Source: Legionella geestiana
GTDB lineage: Bacteria > Pseudomonadota > Gammaproteobacteria > Legionellales > Legionellaceae
Length of the DNA stretch: 64,000 nucleotides
Direction of reading: 5' to 3'
Assembly: GCF_004571195.1 (NCBI RefSeq)
Contig: NZ_CP038271.1
Span: 2,413,001 to 2,477,000 of the forward strand
Every line of letters begins with the position of its first letter. The stretch's first letter is position 1. Positions 37,991 through 47,742 of this stretch are shown here, one piece after another. The position numbers were made by a program, and so were the translations under genes. The notes below the pieces were generated by a model. It saw only the letters and a list, made by a program, of their open reading frames with translations, was not told the DNA's origin and searched no databases.

Positions 37991-38006
37991 CCCCGCCTGC
38001 GCGGGG
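37991..38006. repeat. GC-rich palindromic element (REP-like)
   Basis: ccccgc-ctgc-gcgggg forms a perfect 6-bp stem inside ggttccccgcctgcgcgggg followed by atgac, between the two effector-like genes. This is the widespread 'cccgcg...cgcggg' type repeat; related copies lie in the secF downstream region (55.9-56.05 kb). It may also terminate transcription of the first gene. Confidence 0.6.
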
Positions 38007-38173
38007 ATGACACCGTTAAACATCCTAACGATTATCTTTCCTGCATGGTATTATTTTGCGCTAATATGTAATCAAATTGATAAATTTGTACTTTTAAATT
38101 ATTATAAATTATACGGATTGACGTTTTTTTGTGTGAAACGTTATCACGCCCTTAAGACCATGGAGCAAAAGGC

Positions 38174-39130
38174 ATGGGTAAAAACGCTCAAGATATGTCG
38201 AGGAAGAAGGATTTGGTACGGAAACTTGAACCTCTTACCGATGGGCATTTTTCCCTTTCCACTGAAATGCGTGCAATTTTTAGTGACTGGGATGGGGCCG
38301 ATGCAGATGAAAGGAACCGCCGTTACCTGTTTCTGCGCAGCACAAGATTCAATCAAACGGAAACTTCTCAATCTGAGAATCAACTTACTGAAGTCAGGCG
38401 CACAATCGGTAAGGAGTCTATTTCGGTAACACCTCGTGCACTTGAAATTTTTAAAAAAAACCCTGATAAATCCATGGCTGAAGCAGTAGAAACCGAGCCT
38501 CTAAAAAAAGCGTTGGATGCAACAGTTGAATTGCCGGAAGAAGCGCGCAATATTGACGCACTGTTTCTTAAGCTCTGCTCTGAACATCTCAACTCTACCT
38601 GCTCGAAGGGCTCTTATAAATATTCACAAATGGAAAGCACGCATCTTCAACTAAAAACACCGGAGGAGCGGGAAGCTTTTTACAATAAAATATGGCAGGG
38701 AGTTGATGTTGAACGGTACCATGATGTGGCACGAGGGTTTTATGCGTCATTGTCACGTTTGGATGAGAAAATTAAAACGTCAAAGCCTGTTGCCAGAGGG
38801 GCACTCGAAACCTTGCGGAATCAGCTTTCAGAAAACATTGAACACTATGTTAACGGCACCATTAATACACAAACATTCTATGAGCAGTCCCATCAGGCAA
38901 TTCGAGCGGCACGCCCCACCCTCGAAACACACCGCGGTTGTGCGGGGATTTTGAGCGACCTGACACGGGCTCTAAGTAATTTCGCGGCACTCTTTGGTTT
39001 TCGTACTGACTCCGTCAAAAAACTCGATGCGCTTAAAGATGAACTTGAGAAAGTAAAAGGCGTCATTGGTGCTACAGATGCCCGTATAGTCGATTCATCT
39101 GACCATAGCGGTCCCACTCGCCGCGGATAA
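38174..39130 (+). CDS. Putative secreted effector B, 318 aa, paralogue of effector A
   Basis: This is homologous to the preceding gene: GHFSLSTEMRAIFSDWDGAD at the front, then IDALFLKLCSEHL, IWQGVDVERYHDVARGFYASLSRLDEK, and the closing module HRGCAGILSDLTRALSNFA continuing to ALFGFRTDS near residues 253-286. The last module is nearly identical at DNA level in the two genes, so that part was duplicated or converted recently. There is no signal peptide or membrane segment. The 3' end overlaps the convergent gspM by 36 bases. The ribosome site is within GGAGCAAAAGG just before the ATG. Function is unknown; effector status is inferred as for its partner. Confidence 0.72.
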   Translation: MGKNAQDMSRKKDLVRKLEPLTDGHFSLSTEMRAIFSDWDGADADERNRRYLFLRSTRFNQTETSQSENQLTEVRRTIGKESISVTPRALEIFKKNPDKSMAEAVETEPLKKALDATVELPEEARNIDALFLKLCSEHLNSTCSKGSYKYSQMESTHLQLKTPEEREAFYNKIWQGVDVERYHDVARGFYASLSRLDEKIKTSKPVARGALETLRNQLSENIEHYVNGTINTQTFYEQSHQAIRAARPTLETHRGCAGILSDLTRALSNFAALFGFRTDSVKKLDALKDELEKVKGVIGATDARIVDSSDHSGPTRRG

Positions 39131-39589
39131 TACCAACGACAGGCGCACCACACCTGCGGTGTCGGTGCGTTCCGCGCTGAACTCGCGAATCGTAAACGCA
39201 AAACGCTCACTGAGTTTCCAAAGCCAGCTGACAAACGGGTTAAACGGCACTTTATCGCAGCCCAGCTGAATATTGCCGCTGGCAGTTTGTTGAATCTGGC
39301 AGGGGAAGCTTTTGAATTCGCCGCCGGCGAGCATGGAAGCCATCTCCGCGAGCAGCTGGTTGCTCGAAAGTGTTTTGACAGTGGTGTTGGCGGGATTATT
39401 TTTTCGCACCGTTTCCATATATGCGAGTGTCTCCTGCTTCTCCACAAGTGCCTCGCGGGCATTGATGGTCTTTGTCAGGAGGGGGTTAAATACCAGCATA
39501 TAAAAAAGCCAGATAACCGTGAGCACGGTCGCCCCAATCACCATGAGGCGCTCCCTCAGACTGAGATTTTGGAAAGGATTTTTAATCAT
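39095..39589 (-). CDS. gspM: Type II secretion system protein M
   Basis: GspM is a bitopic inner-membrane protein that pairs with GspL in the assembly platform of the type II secretion system. The 164-aa product starts with a cytoplasmic stretch (FQNLSLRERLMVIGATV), one membrane helix (to about residue 34), a coiled segment and a small ferredoxin-like periplasmic domain. It overlaps the gspL stop by 4 bases, and the L-M order is standard. The rest of the system is not in the window. Confidence 0.88.
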   Translation of the reverse strand: MIKNPFQNLSLRERLMVIGATVLTVIWLFYMLVFNPLLTKTINAREALVEKQETLAYMETVRKNNPANTTVKTLSSNQLLAEMASMLAGGEFKSFPCQIQQTASGNIQLGCDKVPFNPFVSWLWKLSERFAFTIREFSAERTDTAGVVRLSLVLSAASGTAMVR

Positions 39590-40731
39590 TTCAGCTCCAG
39601 AGTCGCCAAGACCTTCCCTTCGTGCGATGCGGCCTCAGTCTGGGTGACGCTGCCGCCCTGGCGGCGCAGGAGGTTTTCGATGGCCTCAAGCGTACTGAAA
39701 TCATTGCACAAAAACGTTACTGAAAGGCCGGGCGCGCGATATCGCAATTGCTGAATATCAAAGGATTGCCCGCTGCGTGCGCGTGCGAGGCGCTCAAGCA
39801 GCCCCCAAAGACTCGTACCCGCCTGCCCATCATGTGCTTTCAGCCATTGACTGACCCGAAAACGCGGGCTGATTATCACTTTGGCTTCAGGAAAAAAACT
39901 GCGGTAGAGGGTGGCGATTTTGGTATCGAGTGCTTCACCCTGCACATTGAGGCGGTGCAGTTCAAAAAGTTTCATCCCGATAAATCCTGTGATGAGGAGC
40001 GCTCCAAGTACGCCCGCCAGCTGATAGAGCCGTACTGCGAGTTTGGGAGTAGATGTTTTTCGCAGATTTCCCTGGCAAAGATTAATCCCAGGTGCCTCAT
40101 AGAGCCTCGTCGCTACAAACGTATAAAAATCAGTGTTTTGTAACACACTGTCGCTGACTTGAATTTCAGGATTGCTGTCGGAAAACGTATACACCAGTGT
40201 TTCAATGGGTCGGCTGGCGGAATAGAGGGGAACCATCTCTGGACTGAGTGCGCCATTGAATGTGGCATCATGCACCAGAAGATGATGAACACCTGCGCAG
40301 GCTTCCCCGGGTTTTAGCGCAAACCAGTCGAGCGTGAGGCTGTCAGGCAGGATTCCGGCGGTTTCGAGTTTTTCGAGGGTGTTGGTAATTTCTGAATTCG
40401 CACCAGCCACCACGAGGAACTGCCCATTGGCATAGTGGGCACGGTCAAAGGCAAAGTGCAGCGTTTCTACCGGCTGAGCAAGCCGTTCTTCAAGCGCAAA
40501 GGGAAGAGCGGCGCGCACTTTCTGCTCGCCAATTGGCGGCAGCTCGACGGTAAGGATGCTGAAGGTCTCAGCACCCATGACGGCGATGCATCGTGCGTTG
40601 GCCGCCAGTTGCACAATCTCTGCAAACGGACGGCGCATTAACGGGGCATTGATCTGTCCCTTGTCATCAAGACCGATGCACAGCGCATCTGTTTCGGTCA
40701 GTGTTTCCGTAAAGAGGTAGCAAAAAGGCAT
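39586..40731 (-). CDS. gspL: Type II secretion system protein L
   Basis: GspL links the cytoplasmic ATPase GspE to the membrane platform. The 381-aa product has an actin-like cytoplasmic domain (FSILTVELPPIGEQKVRAALPFALEERL near the front), a single membrane helix (LAGVLGALLITGFIGMKLFEL near residue 240), then a periplasmic ferredoxin-like domain. ATG 40731 is preceded by GGGGAAG; frames upstream of it overlap the end of mltB and look wrong. The gene follows mltB by 13 bases. Confidence 0.88.
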   Translation of the reverse strand: MPFCYLFTETLTETDALCIGLDDKGQINAPLMRRPFAEIVQLAANARCIAVMGAETFSILTVELPPIGEQKVRAALPFALEERLAQPVETLHFAFDRAHYANGQFLVVAGANSEITNTLEKLETAGILPDSLTLDWFALKPGEACAGVHHLLVHDATFNGALSPEMVPLYSASRPIETLVYTFSDSNPEIQVSDSVLQNTDFYTFVATRLYEAPGINLCQGNLRKTSTPKLAVRLYQLAGVLGALLITGFIGMKLFELHRLNVQGEALDTKIATLYRSFFPEAKVIISPRFRVSQWLKAHDGQAGTSLWGLLERLARARSGQSFDIQQLRYRAPGLSVTFLCNDFSTLEAIENLLRRQGGSVTQTEAASHEGKVLATLELK

Positions 40732-40744
40732 CCGTTCTTCCCCA

Positions 40745-41758
40745 TCATCCGTACAGGCGTTTTTGCCCATCCTCCAGCTGTTTCGACAGCAGGTAGACCA
40801 CCAGTGCATACTGCGGGCTGCTGTTATAGCGCGTTATCACATAAAAATTCGGAAACCCTACCCAGTATTCTTCTCCACTGGATGTCAGGAGTTCGATAAG
40901 TCCGGCTTTTTCAGGATGCCGCCAGGGCGGTGTGGTTGGGCGTATACCAAGGCGCGCCAGTGCTTTTGTGGAATATTCCGCCGTGCGCGTATTTGTGGCA
41001 ACCCGCTTATAGGCACTGCCTCGAATGCGAGCGGGCTGGGCGATGGCCTCACCGCGCTTCCAGCCGTGTTTTTGCAGGTAATTACCAATACTTGCTATTA
41101 CATCGGCATCGTCATTGCGTAAATCTTTTTTACCGGTGCCGGAATAGTCAACCGCAAACGCGCGATAGCTGCTCGGCATGAACTGTGGCTTGCCAATGGC
41201 GCCCGCATACGAGCCGAGATAATCACCTGGCGCTACTTTTTGTTCACGACAGAGTTGCAGGTATTCCGCGAGTTCCTTACGGAAAAAAGGAGCGCGCTTG
41301 GGGTAGTCAAACGCCAGGGTTGCGAGCGCATCCAGCACGCGGTAGCTTCCCTGATTCTGGCCATAACGCGTTTCTACACCGATGATGGCAACAATGATGG
41401 ATGCCGGTACGCCAAATTCTTTTTCAGCTTTTTTTAAGGTATTGCGATTGGCTTTCCAGAATGCCAGTCCACCCTCCAGACGCTCAGGCGTTAGAAACAG
41501 CTGCTGGTAAATGTCCCAGGTTTTTTTCTCATAAGGTTTTTCCATGGATTCGATAATCTGTGGCTGGGTCACAACAGACGCCATGGTTTGAGTCAGGGCA
41601 GCATTGTCAAAGCCATGCGTGCGCACCATTTCCCCGATAAACTGGCGCACATCCGGGCGCGCTGCAAAACCTGCATCGGCGCGGGCGGGCAGAGAAACCA
41701 GTGTGCAGAAGAGAATGATGAGCGGGAAAAAAAGCGTTCGTTGCATGGTGAAAATCAT
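40745..41758 (-). CDS. mltB: Lytic murein transglycosylase B
   Basis: MltB cleaves the glycan strand of peptidoglycan with formation of a 1,6-anhydro end. The 337-aa precursor has a signal peptide (FFPLIILFCTLVSLPARA) but no lipobox cysteine, so it would be a soluble periplasmic form. The catalytic glutamate is in IVAIIGVETRYG, followed by family motifs AGAIGKPQFMPSSYRAFAVDYSG and DVIASIGNYLQKHGW. Start is ATG 41758 or 41746; neither has a good ribosome site. It reads into gspL/gspM. Confidence 0.92.
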   Translation of the reverse strand: MIFTMQRTLFFPLIILFCTLVSLPARADAGFAARPDVRQFIGEMVRTHGFDNAALTQTMASVVTQPQIIESMEKPYEKKTWDIYQQLFLTPERLEGGLAFWKANRNTLKKAEKEFGVPASIIVAIIGVETRYGQNQGSYRVLDALATLAFDYPKRAPFFRKELAEYLQLCREQKVAPGDYLGSYAGAIGKPQFMPSSYRAFAVDYSGTGKKDLRNDDADVIASIGNYLQKHGWKRGEAIAQPARIRGSAYKRVATNTRTAEYSTKALARLGIRPTTPPWRHPEKAGLIELLTSSGEEYWVGFPNFYVITRYNSSPQYALVVYLLSKQLEDGQKRLYG

Positions 41759-41895
41759 CGGTGAAGAGAAAGACTCTATTGTAGCGAAAGGGGGGGTAAT
41801 AGCAATGGCTTTGCCGTTTGGCTCTTGAGTCGTCCTACTTTCTGGAACCGTGCAAATAGGCTAGAATAGCCGGATTTACCCCCAGGTGCCTTCTT

Positions 41896-43701
41896 GTGAG
41901 TGATTTGTCGCATATCCGTAATTTTTCCATCATCGCCCATATCGACCATGGCAAGTCGACGCTGGCGGACCGCTTTATACAACTGTGCGGCGGCCTTTCC
42001 GACCGGGAAATGGCGGCACAGGTGCTCGATTCCATGGACATCGAGCGGGAGCGCGGGATTACCATCAAGGCACAGAGCGTATCCTTAAATTATAAGGGGC
42101 GTGACGGTAAAACCTGGCTTTTGAACTTTATTGACACTCCGGGGCACGTGGACTTCAGCTATGAAGTTTCTCGCTCGCTCGCTGCCTGCGAAGGCGCGAT
42201 TCTGGTGGTGGATGCCGGTCAGGGGGTTGAGGCTCAGACGGTGGCCGTGTGTTACACCGCCATTGATCAGGGCCTTGAGGTGCTGCCGGTTCTTAATAAA
42301 ATTGACCTGCCTCAGGCAGAGCCTGAACGGGTGATTGAAGAAATAGGCGATATCATTGGTATTGATGCGACGGATGCGATTCGCACAAGTGCTAAAACTG
42401 GCTTTGGCGTTGAAGATGTGCTGGAAGCACTGGTCAAGCACATTCCGCCGCCGCTCGGCGATATTGACGCGCCTTTGCAGGCGCTTATTATTGATTCCTG
42501 GTTTGACAGTTATCTGGGCGTAGTATCGCTCGTGCGCATTGTTAACGGTGCGCTCAGAAAGGGTGACAAAATGCTCGTGATGTCGACCGGCAAGGTGCAT
42601 GAAGTTGACCAGGTCGGCATTTTTACGCCCAAACGCACGCCTAAAGACGTGTTGCAGGCGGGAGAAGTAGGCTACGTGGTTGCAGGTATTAAGGAAATTC
42701 GCGGTGCGCCTGTGGGCGATACCCTGACCCTCGATAAAAAGCGTGCGACTGAATCATTGCCTGGCTTTCAGCGGGTGAAGCCGCAGGTCTATGCCGGTCT
42801 TTTTCCCATCAGCGCGGATGACTTTGAAGCGTTTCGCGAGGCGCTCGCAAAGCTCAGCCTTAACGATGCTTCACTTTTTTATGAGCCAGAATCGTCCGAA
42901 GCGCTTGGTTTTGGTTTTCGCTGCGGGTTTCTTGGCATGCTGCACATGGAAATCATTCAGGAACGCCTTGAGCGCGAATACAATCTGGATTTGATTTCAA
43001 CCGCACCCACCGTGGTGTATGAAGTGCTGAACACCAAAGGTGAGAAGCTGCGCGTTGACAATCCCTCGCACCTGCCGCCTGTTTCCCAGATTAAAGAAAT
43101 GTATGAGCCCATTGCGCGCGCTAACATTCTTGTGCCCTCGGAATACCTTGGGCAGGTAATGACGCTGTGTGTTGAGCGGCGTGGCGTACAGGTGAACATG
43201 ACCTACAGCGGTCGCCAGGTGTCTGTTACCTGGGATTTGCCAATGAGTGAAGTGGTTTCGGATTTTTTTGACCGGCTGAAGTCGGTCAGTCGTGGCTATG
43301 CTTCACTAGATTACAACTTTATCCGTTTTGAAGTCGCGCCACTGGTAAAAATGGACGTGCTGATTAATGGCGAAAAAGTTGATGCGCTGGCAGCCATTGT
43401 GCACCGCGACAGCGCGCACTCGCGCGGCAAGGCGCTTGTGGAAAAAATGCGCGAGCTTATTCCGCGCCAGATGTTTGATGTGGCGATTCAGGCGGCACTC
43501 GGTAACAACATTATTGCCCGTCAGACCGTGAAGGCGCTTCGCAAGAACGTGACGGCAAAATGTTATGGCGGTGACGTAAGCCGCAAGCGCAAGTTGCTTG
43601 AAAAGCAGAAAGCGGGTAAAAAGCGCATGAAACAGGTGGGGCACGTGGAAATTCCGCAGGAAGCATTTATGGCGGTGTTTCAGACTGACAGAAAGAAATA
43701 G
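41896..43701 (+). CDS. lepA: Translation elongation factor 4 (LepA)
   Basis: A ribosome-binding GTPase resembling EF-G. G motifs: G1 [10 protein letters not shown]2 region RERGITI, G3 DTPGHVDF, G4 NKIDLP. The C-terminal LepA-specific domain has [27 protein letters not shown]. Length 601 aa is normal. Start is GTG 41896 ([15 protein letters not shown]). It precedes lepB by 9 bases. Confidence 0.98.
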   Translation: MSDLSHIRNFSIIAHIDHGKSTLADRFIQLCGGLSDREMAAQVLDSMDIERERGITIKAQSVSLNYKGRDGKTWLLNFIDTPGHVDFSYEVSRSLAACEGAILVVDAGQGVEAQTVAVCYTAIDQGLEVLPVLNKIDLPQAEPERVIEEIGDIIGIDATDAIRTSAKTGFGVEDVLEALVKHIPPPLGDIDAPLQALIIDSWFDSYLGVVSLVRIVNGALRKGDKMLVMSTGKVHEVDQVGIFTPKRTPKDVLQAGEVGYVVAGIKEIRGAPVGDTLTLDKKRATESLPGFQRVKPQVYAGLFPISADDFEAFREALAKLSLNDASLFYEPESSEALGFGFRCGFLGMLHMEIIQERLEREYNLDLISTAPTVVYEVLNTKGEKLRVDNPSHLPPVSQIKEMYEPIARANILVPSEYLGQVMTLCVERRGVQVNMTYSGRQVSVTWDLPMSEVVSDFFDRLKSVSRGYASLDYNFIRFEVAPLVKMDVLINGEKVDALAAIVHRDSAHSRGKALVEKMRELIPRQMFDVAIQAALGNNIIARQTVKALRKNVTAKCYGGDVSRKRKLLEKQKAGKKRMKQVGHVEIPQEAFMAVFQTDRKK

Positions 43702-43710
43702 GATAGTCGA

Positions 43711-44466
43711 ATGAATTTTGCACTGATACTGGTTATTTTGACGCTCGTAAGCGGTTTTATTTTTCTGCTCGATATCCTTTTCTGGAAGAAAAGGCGCGGG
43801 AGCGAAGATAAGCCCCCCGTACTTATTCGCTATGCGCGCGAGTTTTTCCCGGTGTTTCTTATCGTGCTGCTGCTGCGCTCCTTTCTGATAGAGCCTTTTC
43901 GCATACCGACAGGTTCTCTGGAGCCAACACTCAAGGTCGGTGATTTTGTAGCGGTTAATAAATTTGCCTATGGCTTAAGACTCCCGGTTCTTGAAACCAA
44001 AATTCTGTCCGTGAGTGAGCCCAAAACTGGGCAGGTGGTTGTTTTCCGCTGGCCGCCAGACCCTTCTTTCGATTACATCAAGCGTGTTATTGGCATGCCG
44101 GGTGATACGGTTGCCTATCGTAACAAAGTGCTTTTTGTAAACGGTAAGGAAATGAAGCGCGATTTTGTCGAGTATACCGTTGATGAAAGCTCGGGGCATG
44201 CCGTTGCCAAATACCGTGAGAATCTCTCCGGTACTGAGCACGACATCTATATTCGTCCAGATACCCCTGCAGAAGATTTTGAAATTACGGTTCCTGAGGC
44301 GCATTATTTCATGATGGGCGATAACCGCGATGACAGCGCCGACAGCCGCTTCTGGGGATTTGTGCCAGAAGCAAACCTGCGTGGGCGCGCGTTTCTCGTG
44401 TGGCTCAGCTGGAATGGCAAGACCGACAGCCTGCGCTGGTCAAGCATGGGGCGCATGATTCACTAA
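43711..44466 (+). CDS. lepB: Signal peptidase I
   Basis: LepB removes signal peptides from exported proteins at the outer face of the inner membrane. It is 251 aa with two N-terminal membrane segments. The catalytic Ser is S69 in TGSLEPTLKVGD and the general base Lys is K124 in YIKRVIGMPGD. Box E is GDNRDDSADSRFWGFV. The residue after the catalytic Ser is Leu rather than the usual Met. In most gammaproteobacteria rnc follows directly; here about 3.3 kb of accessory DNA lies between. Confidence 0.95.
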   Translation: MNFALILVILTLVSGFIFLLDILFWKKRRGSEDKPPVLIRYAREFFPVFLIVLLLRSFLIEPFRIPTGSLEPTLKVGDFVAVNKFAYGLRLPVLETKILSVSEPKTGQVVVFRWPPDPSFDYIKRVIGMPGDTVAYRNKVLFVNGKEMKRDFVEYTVDESSGHAVAKYRENLSGTEHDIYIRPDTPAEDFEITVPEAHYFMMGDNRDDSADSRFWGFVPEANLRGRAFLVWLSWNGKTDSLRWSSMGRMIH

Positions 44467-46079
44467 TTAGCGCCTCATTAAGGCGCAAAGGAGCTAAAAG
44501 CAAAGGTTTCCTGATGCGCCTTGACTTCCCGTCTGGATAGCCCGGCGCGGTTGCCAAAAAAGCCAATCATTGTGGAAAGCTCGCTTTTTGCGGACTCACC
44601 AAATACCGTTTCACTGTCCGTACCCACGACCACCGGACAGTGAATATCAGGATAAATGCGCGTGACAGGGTGGGGGGCTGTCTCGAGGTGCCAGTTTTGC
44701 ATCCGGTGAGAAGCGGGGCAGACTTCGATGGGTGCGTTGAGCGCTCTAATCCGCTCTCTCTGTGTATCTGTCAGATAAATGCAATGGCTGAGCCTGACGC
44801 GCCCGTGCAGGGGATTGGTGGGATTTTCAGCAGACTGTGGCTGTGCGGCACTCCAGGCTTCGAGGGCGTCAAGAACGGTGTCAATGTCCTCGCACTCCTC
44901 AGCGCTCTCAATTTCTCCCATATGAATGGCAAGGGCAAGTCCCGCGTTCAGGGTTTTGCTGATAACAGCATGCAAGCCTGCACCGGTCAGTGTGCGGGGT
45001 GCTGCAGGATTGCCACCAATATCAAGCCCTAAAAGATGCCCGCGTGACCGGGTTTTGATATATGCAATAAAGGCTTCAGCGTGCTCTGGAGTATGTAATG
45101 AGCGGTCCAGACTTAAAAGCCCAAATGCCTTTTTCTGCGGGCACAGGTGAGTGGCATTCAGCAGGCCTTCTTCAAACGCCTGAATGTATTGTTCACAGGA
45201 GGCGCCATCTATGGCTGCGGGCGTTGTTCGAATTTCAAGGTATTTTGCACGTGCGTTTTGCACAACGTCTTCCGTTGCGCGCTGAATGTCTTCAAGCGTG
45301 CAGAGAATTGAGTGAATATATTCCAGTTGTTGTGGTCTTTTAGCGGTAATTTCTTCAGAAAATCCCGCCTCAGGCTGTTGATGCGTTGCAGCGGCGTAGG
45401 CTTCGTGTGTGCTCATCAGTGCGTGGTACGCCTCCAGCCGGCCGTTTTTTATCGCAGTTTCCTCAAGAAAGCTTCTGCTGACACTGCCATGGAGATGGCA
45501 GTGTAAATCACTCGTGTGCGCTTTGGGTTCCATACGCGCCCTCCATTCGCATGCTTTATCTGCGTGGGGTGTGCGACTATAGCAGCTCGCAATCAGCTCT
45601 GCACTCGCGCGCTTCATTTTGTAAAGTTCATGCAGTTTTTCATCGTTACCCGCCATGGCGTAGCCCTGAACAACAAGGTCAAAGCGTGCGCCAAAGTCCG
45701 CAACATATTTTTCTGCCATCGCATGGTTTCCAGCTTCGGCATAACAGGCGGCAACATAATGCACAGATACGCGCCCTGCGCGCCAGCAGGCTTCGGCCTC
45801 TGCATGCGAGTCCTCGAAAACGCACGCCTTTGTATACACCAGGAAATCAACCGGCACGGATGAAGAAGCGCCCGTGTTGACGATTTTAAATGCCGAACCG
45901 GAACGCTGCACCTGATTCACCTCTATATTTGGCAGCCGGCGGGCAAATTCACAGTTCCTTGGCGTGTCGTCATAAAAATGAATCCGCTCATCTACCTCGA
46001 TAAGACCCGATTCCTGCATCACTTTGCGCAGAAACTCCAGCTGATAATTCTTGTTGTCACCTAATTTTGTCAGGATTTC

Positions 46080-47268
46080 CTCTGTACGGGACAAAAAATC
46101 ATATCAACGCCTCGGTCGGTGCCTCGATGCTCAAGAAGGCCATCACCTGACCAATTAAACTCAAGATATTCTGCTTTGCATTGAGAGCCGCATCACGTAG
46201 AAAATCAAGACCATAACGAAAAATACTGACCTCTTTTCTACCATGTTTTTTCATTTTGATCGCTTTTTGCTCGTTGCGCCATTCACCTACTTTATAAGCC
46301 CAACAAAAGCCGATGCTTAAAAGTGCTATCAGCTTCGAAATACGCTCCGGCTTTGTAATATGCGTGTCCTCAAAGTTAAAGCCGCGCGATTTCAGGCAGG
46401 AAAACAGGGTTTCTATTTCCCAGCGCCGGCCATACAATTCGATAGGTGAATCAACTTCTTTATCTGTTGCAACAATAAGTAATTCACCATCTGTAAGCCG
46501 GAGCGCGCTCAACCAGACTTTTTGCTTCCAAAGCCTGCGCTCACCCCTCAGTTTTCGTTGTTCACCAGGCTTCAGATCGTAGAAAAGAGCATCCACATTA
46601 ACGTCAAGCCCCAAGCTGTTGCTGGTTTGAGTGTTGCTTTTGATTCGAATGCAAAATGAGATCCCTTCACTACGCAACCATGAGAACCATTCGTTTCCAA
46701 CAAACTCTCGGTCAGCCAGCAGACAGGCAACTCTTTCTTTGCCAAACTGCTCTATAAAACGCTTAAGTAAGGCTATACGCTCTGTGGTATTACTGTTCCC
46801 GCGCTTGGGCAGCAAATCCCACATGAGAGGGATGGCTATCCCTTTGTAGGCAATAGACAGCATTAATATATTGATATCCTGCTTGCCCCACTGCCAATTT
46901 GTTCTGTCTATGCTGAGATACAACGGCGTCTGGTCAAAATCAAAAAAAGTCATCACCCATCCGGCCAGAGCGGTGAAGCATATTGTGAATTCCCTGAAAA
47001 ATCGCTTGATACGCTTGTAGCGCGATTCTATTGTTGCCTCGCTTTCAAAGCCACAGGCCAGTTCGCTTAAATTGACCGTTCTTACTTTGAACAATGATAC
47101 CAGCATACAGGCGAAACAGGTCATTCTTGCCTTGTTCCAACTAAAATATCCGTTTAATATACCGCTCAGCTCGTTGATTTCCATGACTCCATGCCTTTTC
47201 CTTGAACAGAAACGCAGGGATTGTCTATTAATCAATGAGCTACTTCAAGTTTTTTGTCCCGTACAAAG
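46080..47268 (-). mobile_element. IS4-family insertion sequence, 1189 bp, complete
   Basis: The ends are near-perfect inverted repeats: ct[c/t]tgtacgggacaaaaaa (19 bases, one mismatch) at 46080-46098 and its complement at 47250-47268. The 9-bp sequence caggatttc is repeated directly at 46071-46079 and 47269-47277, the target duplication. One intact transposase gene fills the element. Because the duplication is perfect and the host frame is otherwise intact, the insertion is recent. Confidence 0.92.
46099..47235 (-). CDS. IS4-family transposase
   Basis: A DDE transposase of up to 378 aa. Catalytic residues appear in LSIDRTNW (first Asp), LLADREFVG (second Asp) and the IS4 signature Y-2-R-3-E-6-K read exactly as YGRRWEIETLFSCLK. 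ATG 47184 (MEINELSGILNG) is a more likely start than 47235. The frame is intact, so the element may still be active. Confidence 0.93.
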   Translation of the reverse strand: MINRQSLRFCSRKRHGVMEINELSGILNGYFSWNKARMTCFACMLVSLFKVRTVNLSELACGFESEATIESRYKRIKRFFREFTICFTALAGWVMTFFDFDQTPLYLSIDRTNWQWGKQDINILMLSIAYKGIAIPLMWDLLPKRGNSNTTERIALLKRFIEQFGKERVACLLADREFVGNEWFSWLRSEGISFCIRIKSNTQTSNSLGLDVNVDALFYDLKPGEQRKLRGERRLWKQKVWLSALRLTDGELLIVATDKEVDSPIELYGRRWEIETLFSCLKSRGFNFEDTHITKPERISKLIALLSIGFCWAYKVGEWRNEQKAIKMKKHGRKEVSIFRYGLDFLRDAALNAKQNILSLIGQVMAFLSIEAPTEALI

Positions 47269-47742
47269 CAGGATTTCTTTAAACGCACTGCCTGAAGCAG
47301 GAATCCATGAGATAAGAAACGGTTTATTAATGCCTTCAAGGGCGTAAAAACTAACGGCACAAAGCCCATCTTCTGAAACCTGTGTTGACATGAAAGTGGC
47401 CCGGCGCCCGTAAAAAGACGCGACGTATGCGGCAACCATGGAGTGGTTGTTATGAAACGTGGCAATGGCAGAGGTGTTCTCTTCGTCATCATGGCGCAGA
47501 TAGTCTTGCAGCCCGCTTCGGGTGTTGGTCATTGCGTCAAAGTGGCCGTATTCATATTCAGCTTCCAAAAAACCGGTCAGCACTCCTGACTCAACAGCAG
47601 TTGATTTGTAGGTATGTAAGATGGTAATCGTCCAGTCGAAGTCAAAAATAGAAACCATAGTGTCCTGCCCGCTTCTTTGCGCAATGTTAAAGGTTTGGGC
47701 ATAATACCGCATAACACGTAACATGAAACCCCGGGAGAGGAT

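Larger units (their letters stand above)
44478..47658 (-). pseudogene. HAD-like / helical-repeat / adenosine deaminase-like protein gene, split by an IS element
   Basis: Two reverse-strand frames flank an IS. Deleting the IS and one copy of its 9-bp target duplication joins ...SAFKEIL to TKLGDNK... in frame: 661 codons counting the stop. Residues 2-11 hold a HAD motif I (SIFDFDWTIT) and residues 160-165 a HAD motif IV (HFYDD). Around residues 230-310 are three 27-residue helical repeats (ACYAEAGN, QGYAMAGN, ASCYSRTP). The rest is adenosine deaminase-like: DLHCHLHG (H320, H322), LDIGGNP, HMGE, LSHC, VCPASH and VGTDSE; the second Asp of the usual pair is Ser. The start at 47658 has CAGGA upstream. 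The 3' fragment could still be expressed from TTG/ATG codons. It lies between lepB and rnc and is probably a former secreted effector. Confidence 0.85.

Noticed and set aside
44478-46094. Treating the 538-codon frame as a complete, independent deaminase gene
   Set aside because: Its first codons come from the IS end, and the frame continues exactly into the fragment on the other side of the IS once the 9-bp duplication is removed.
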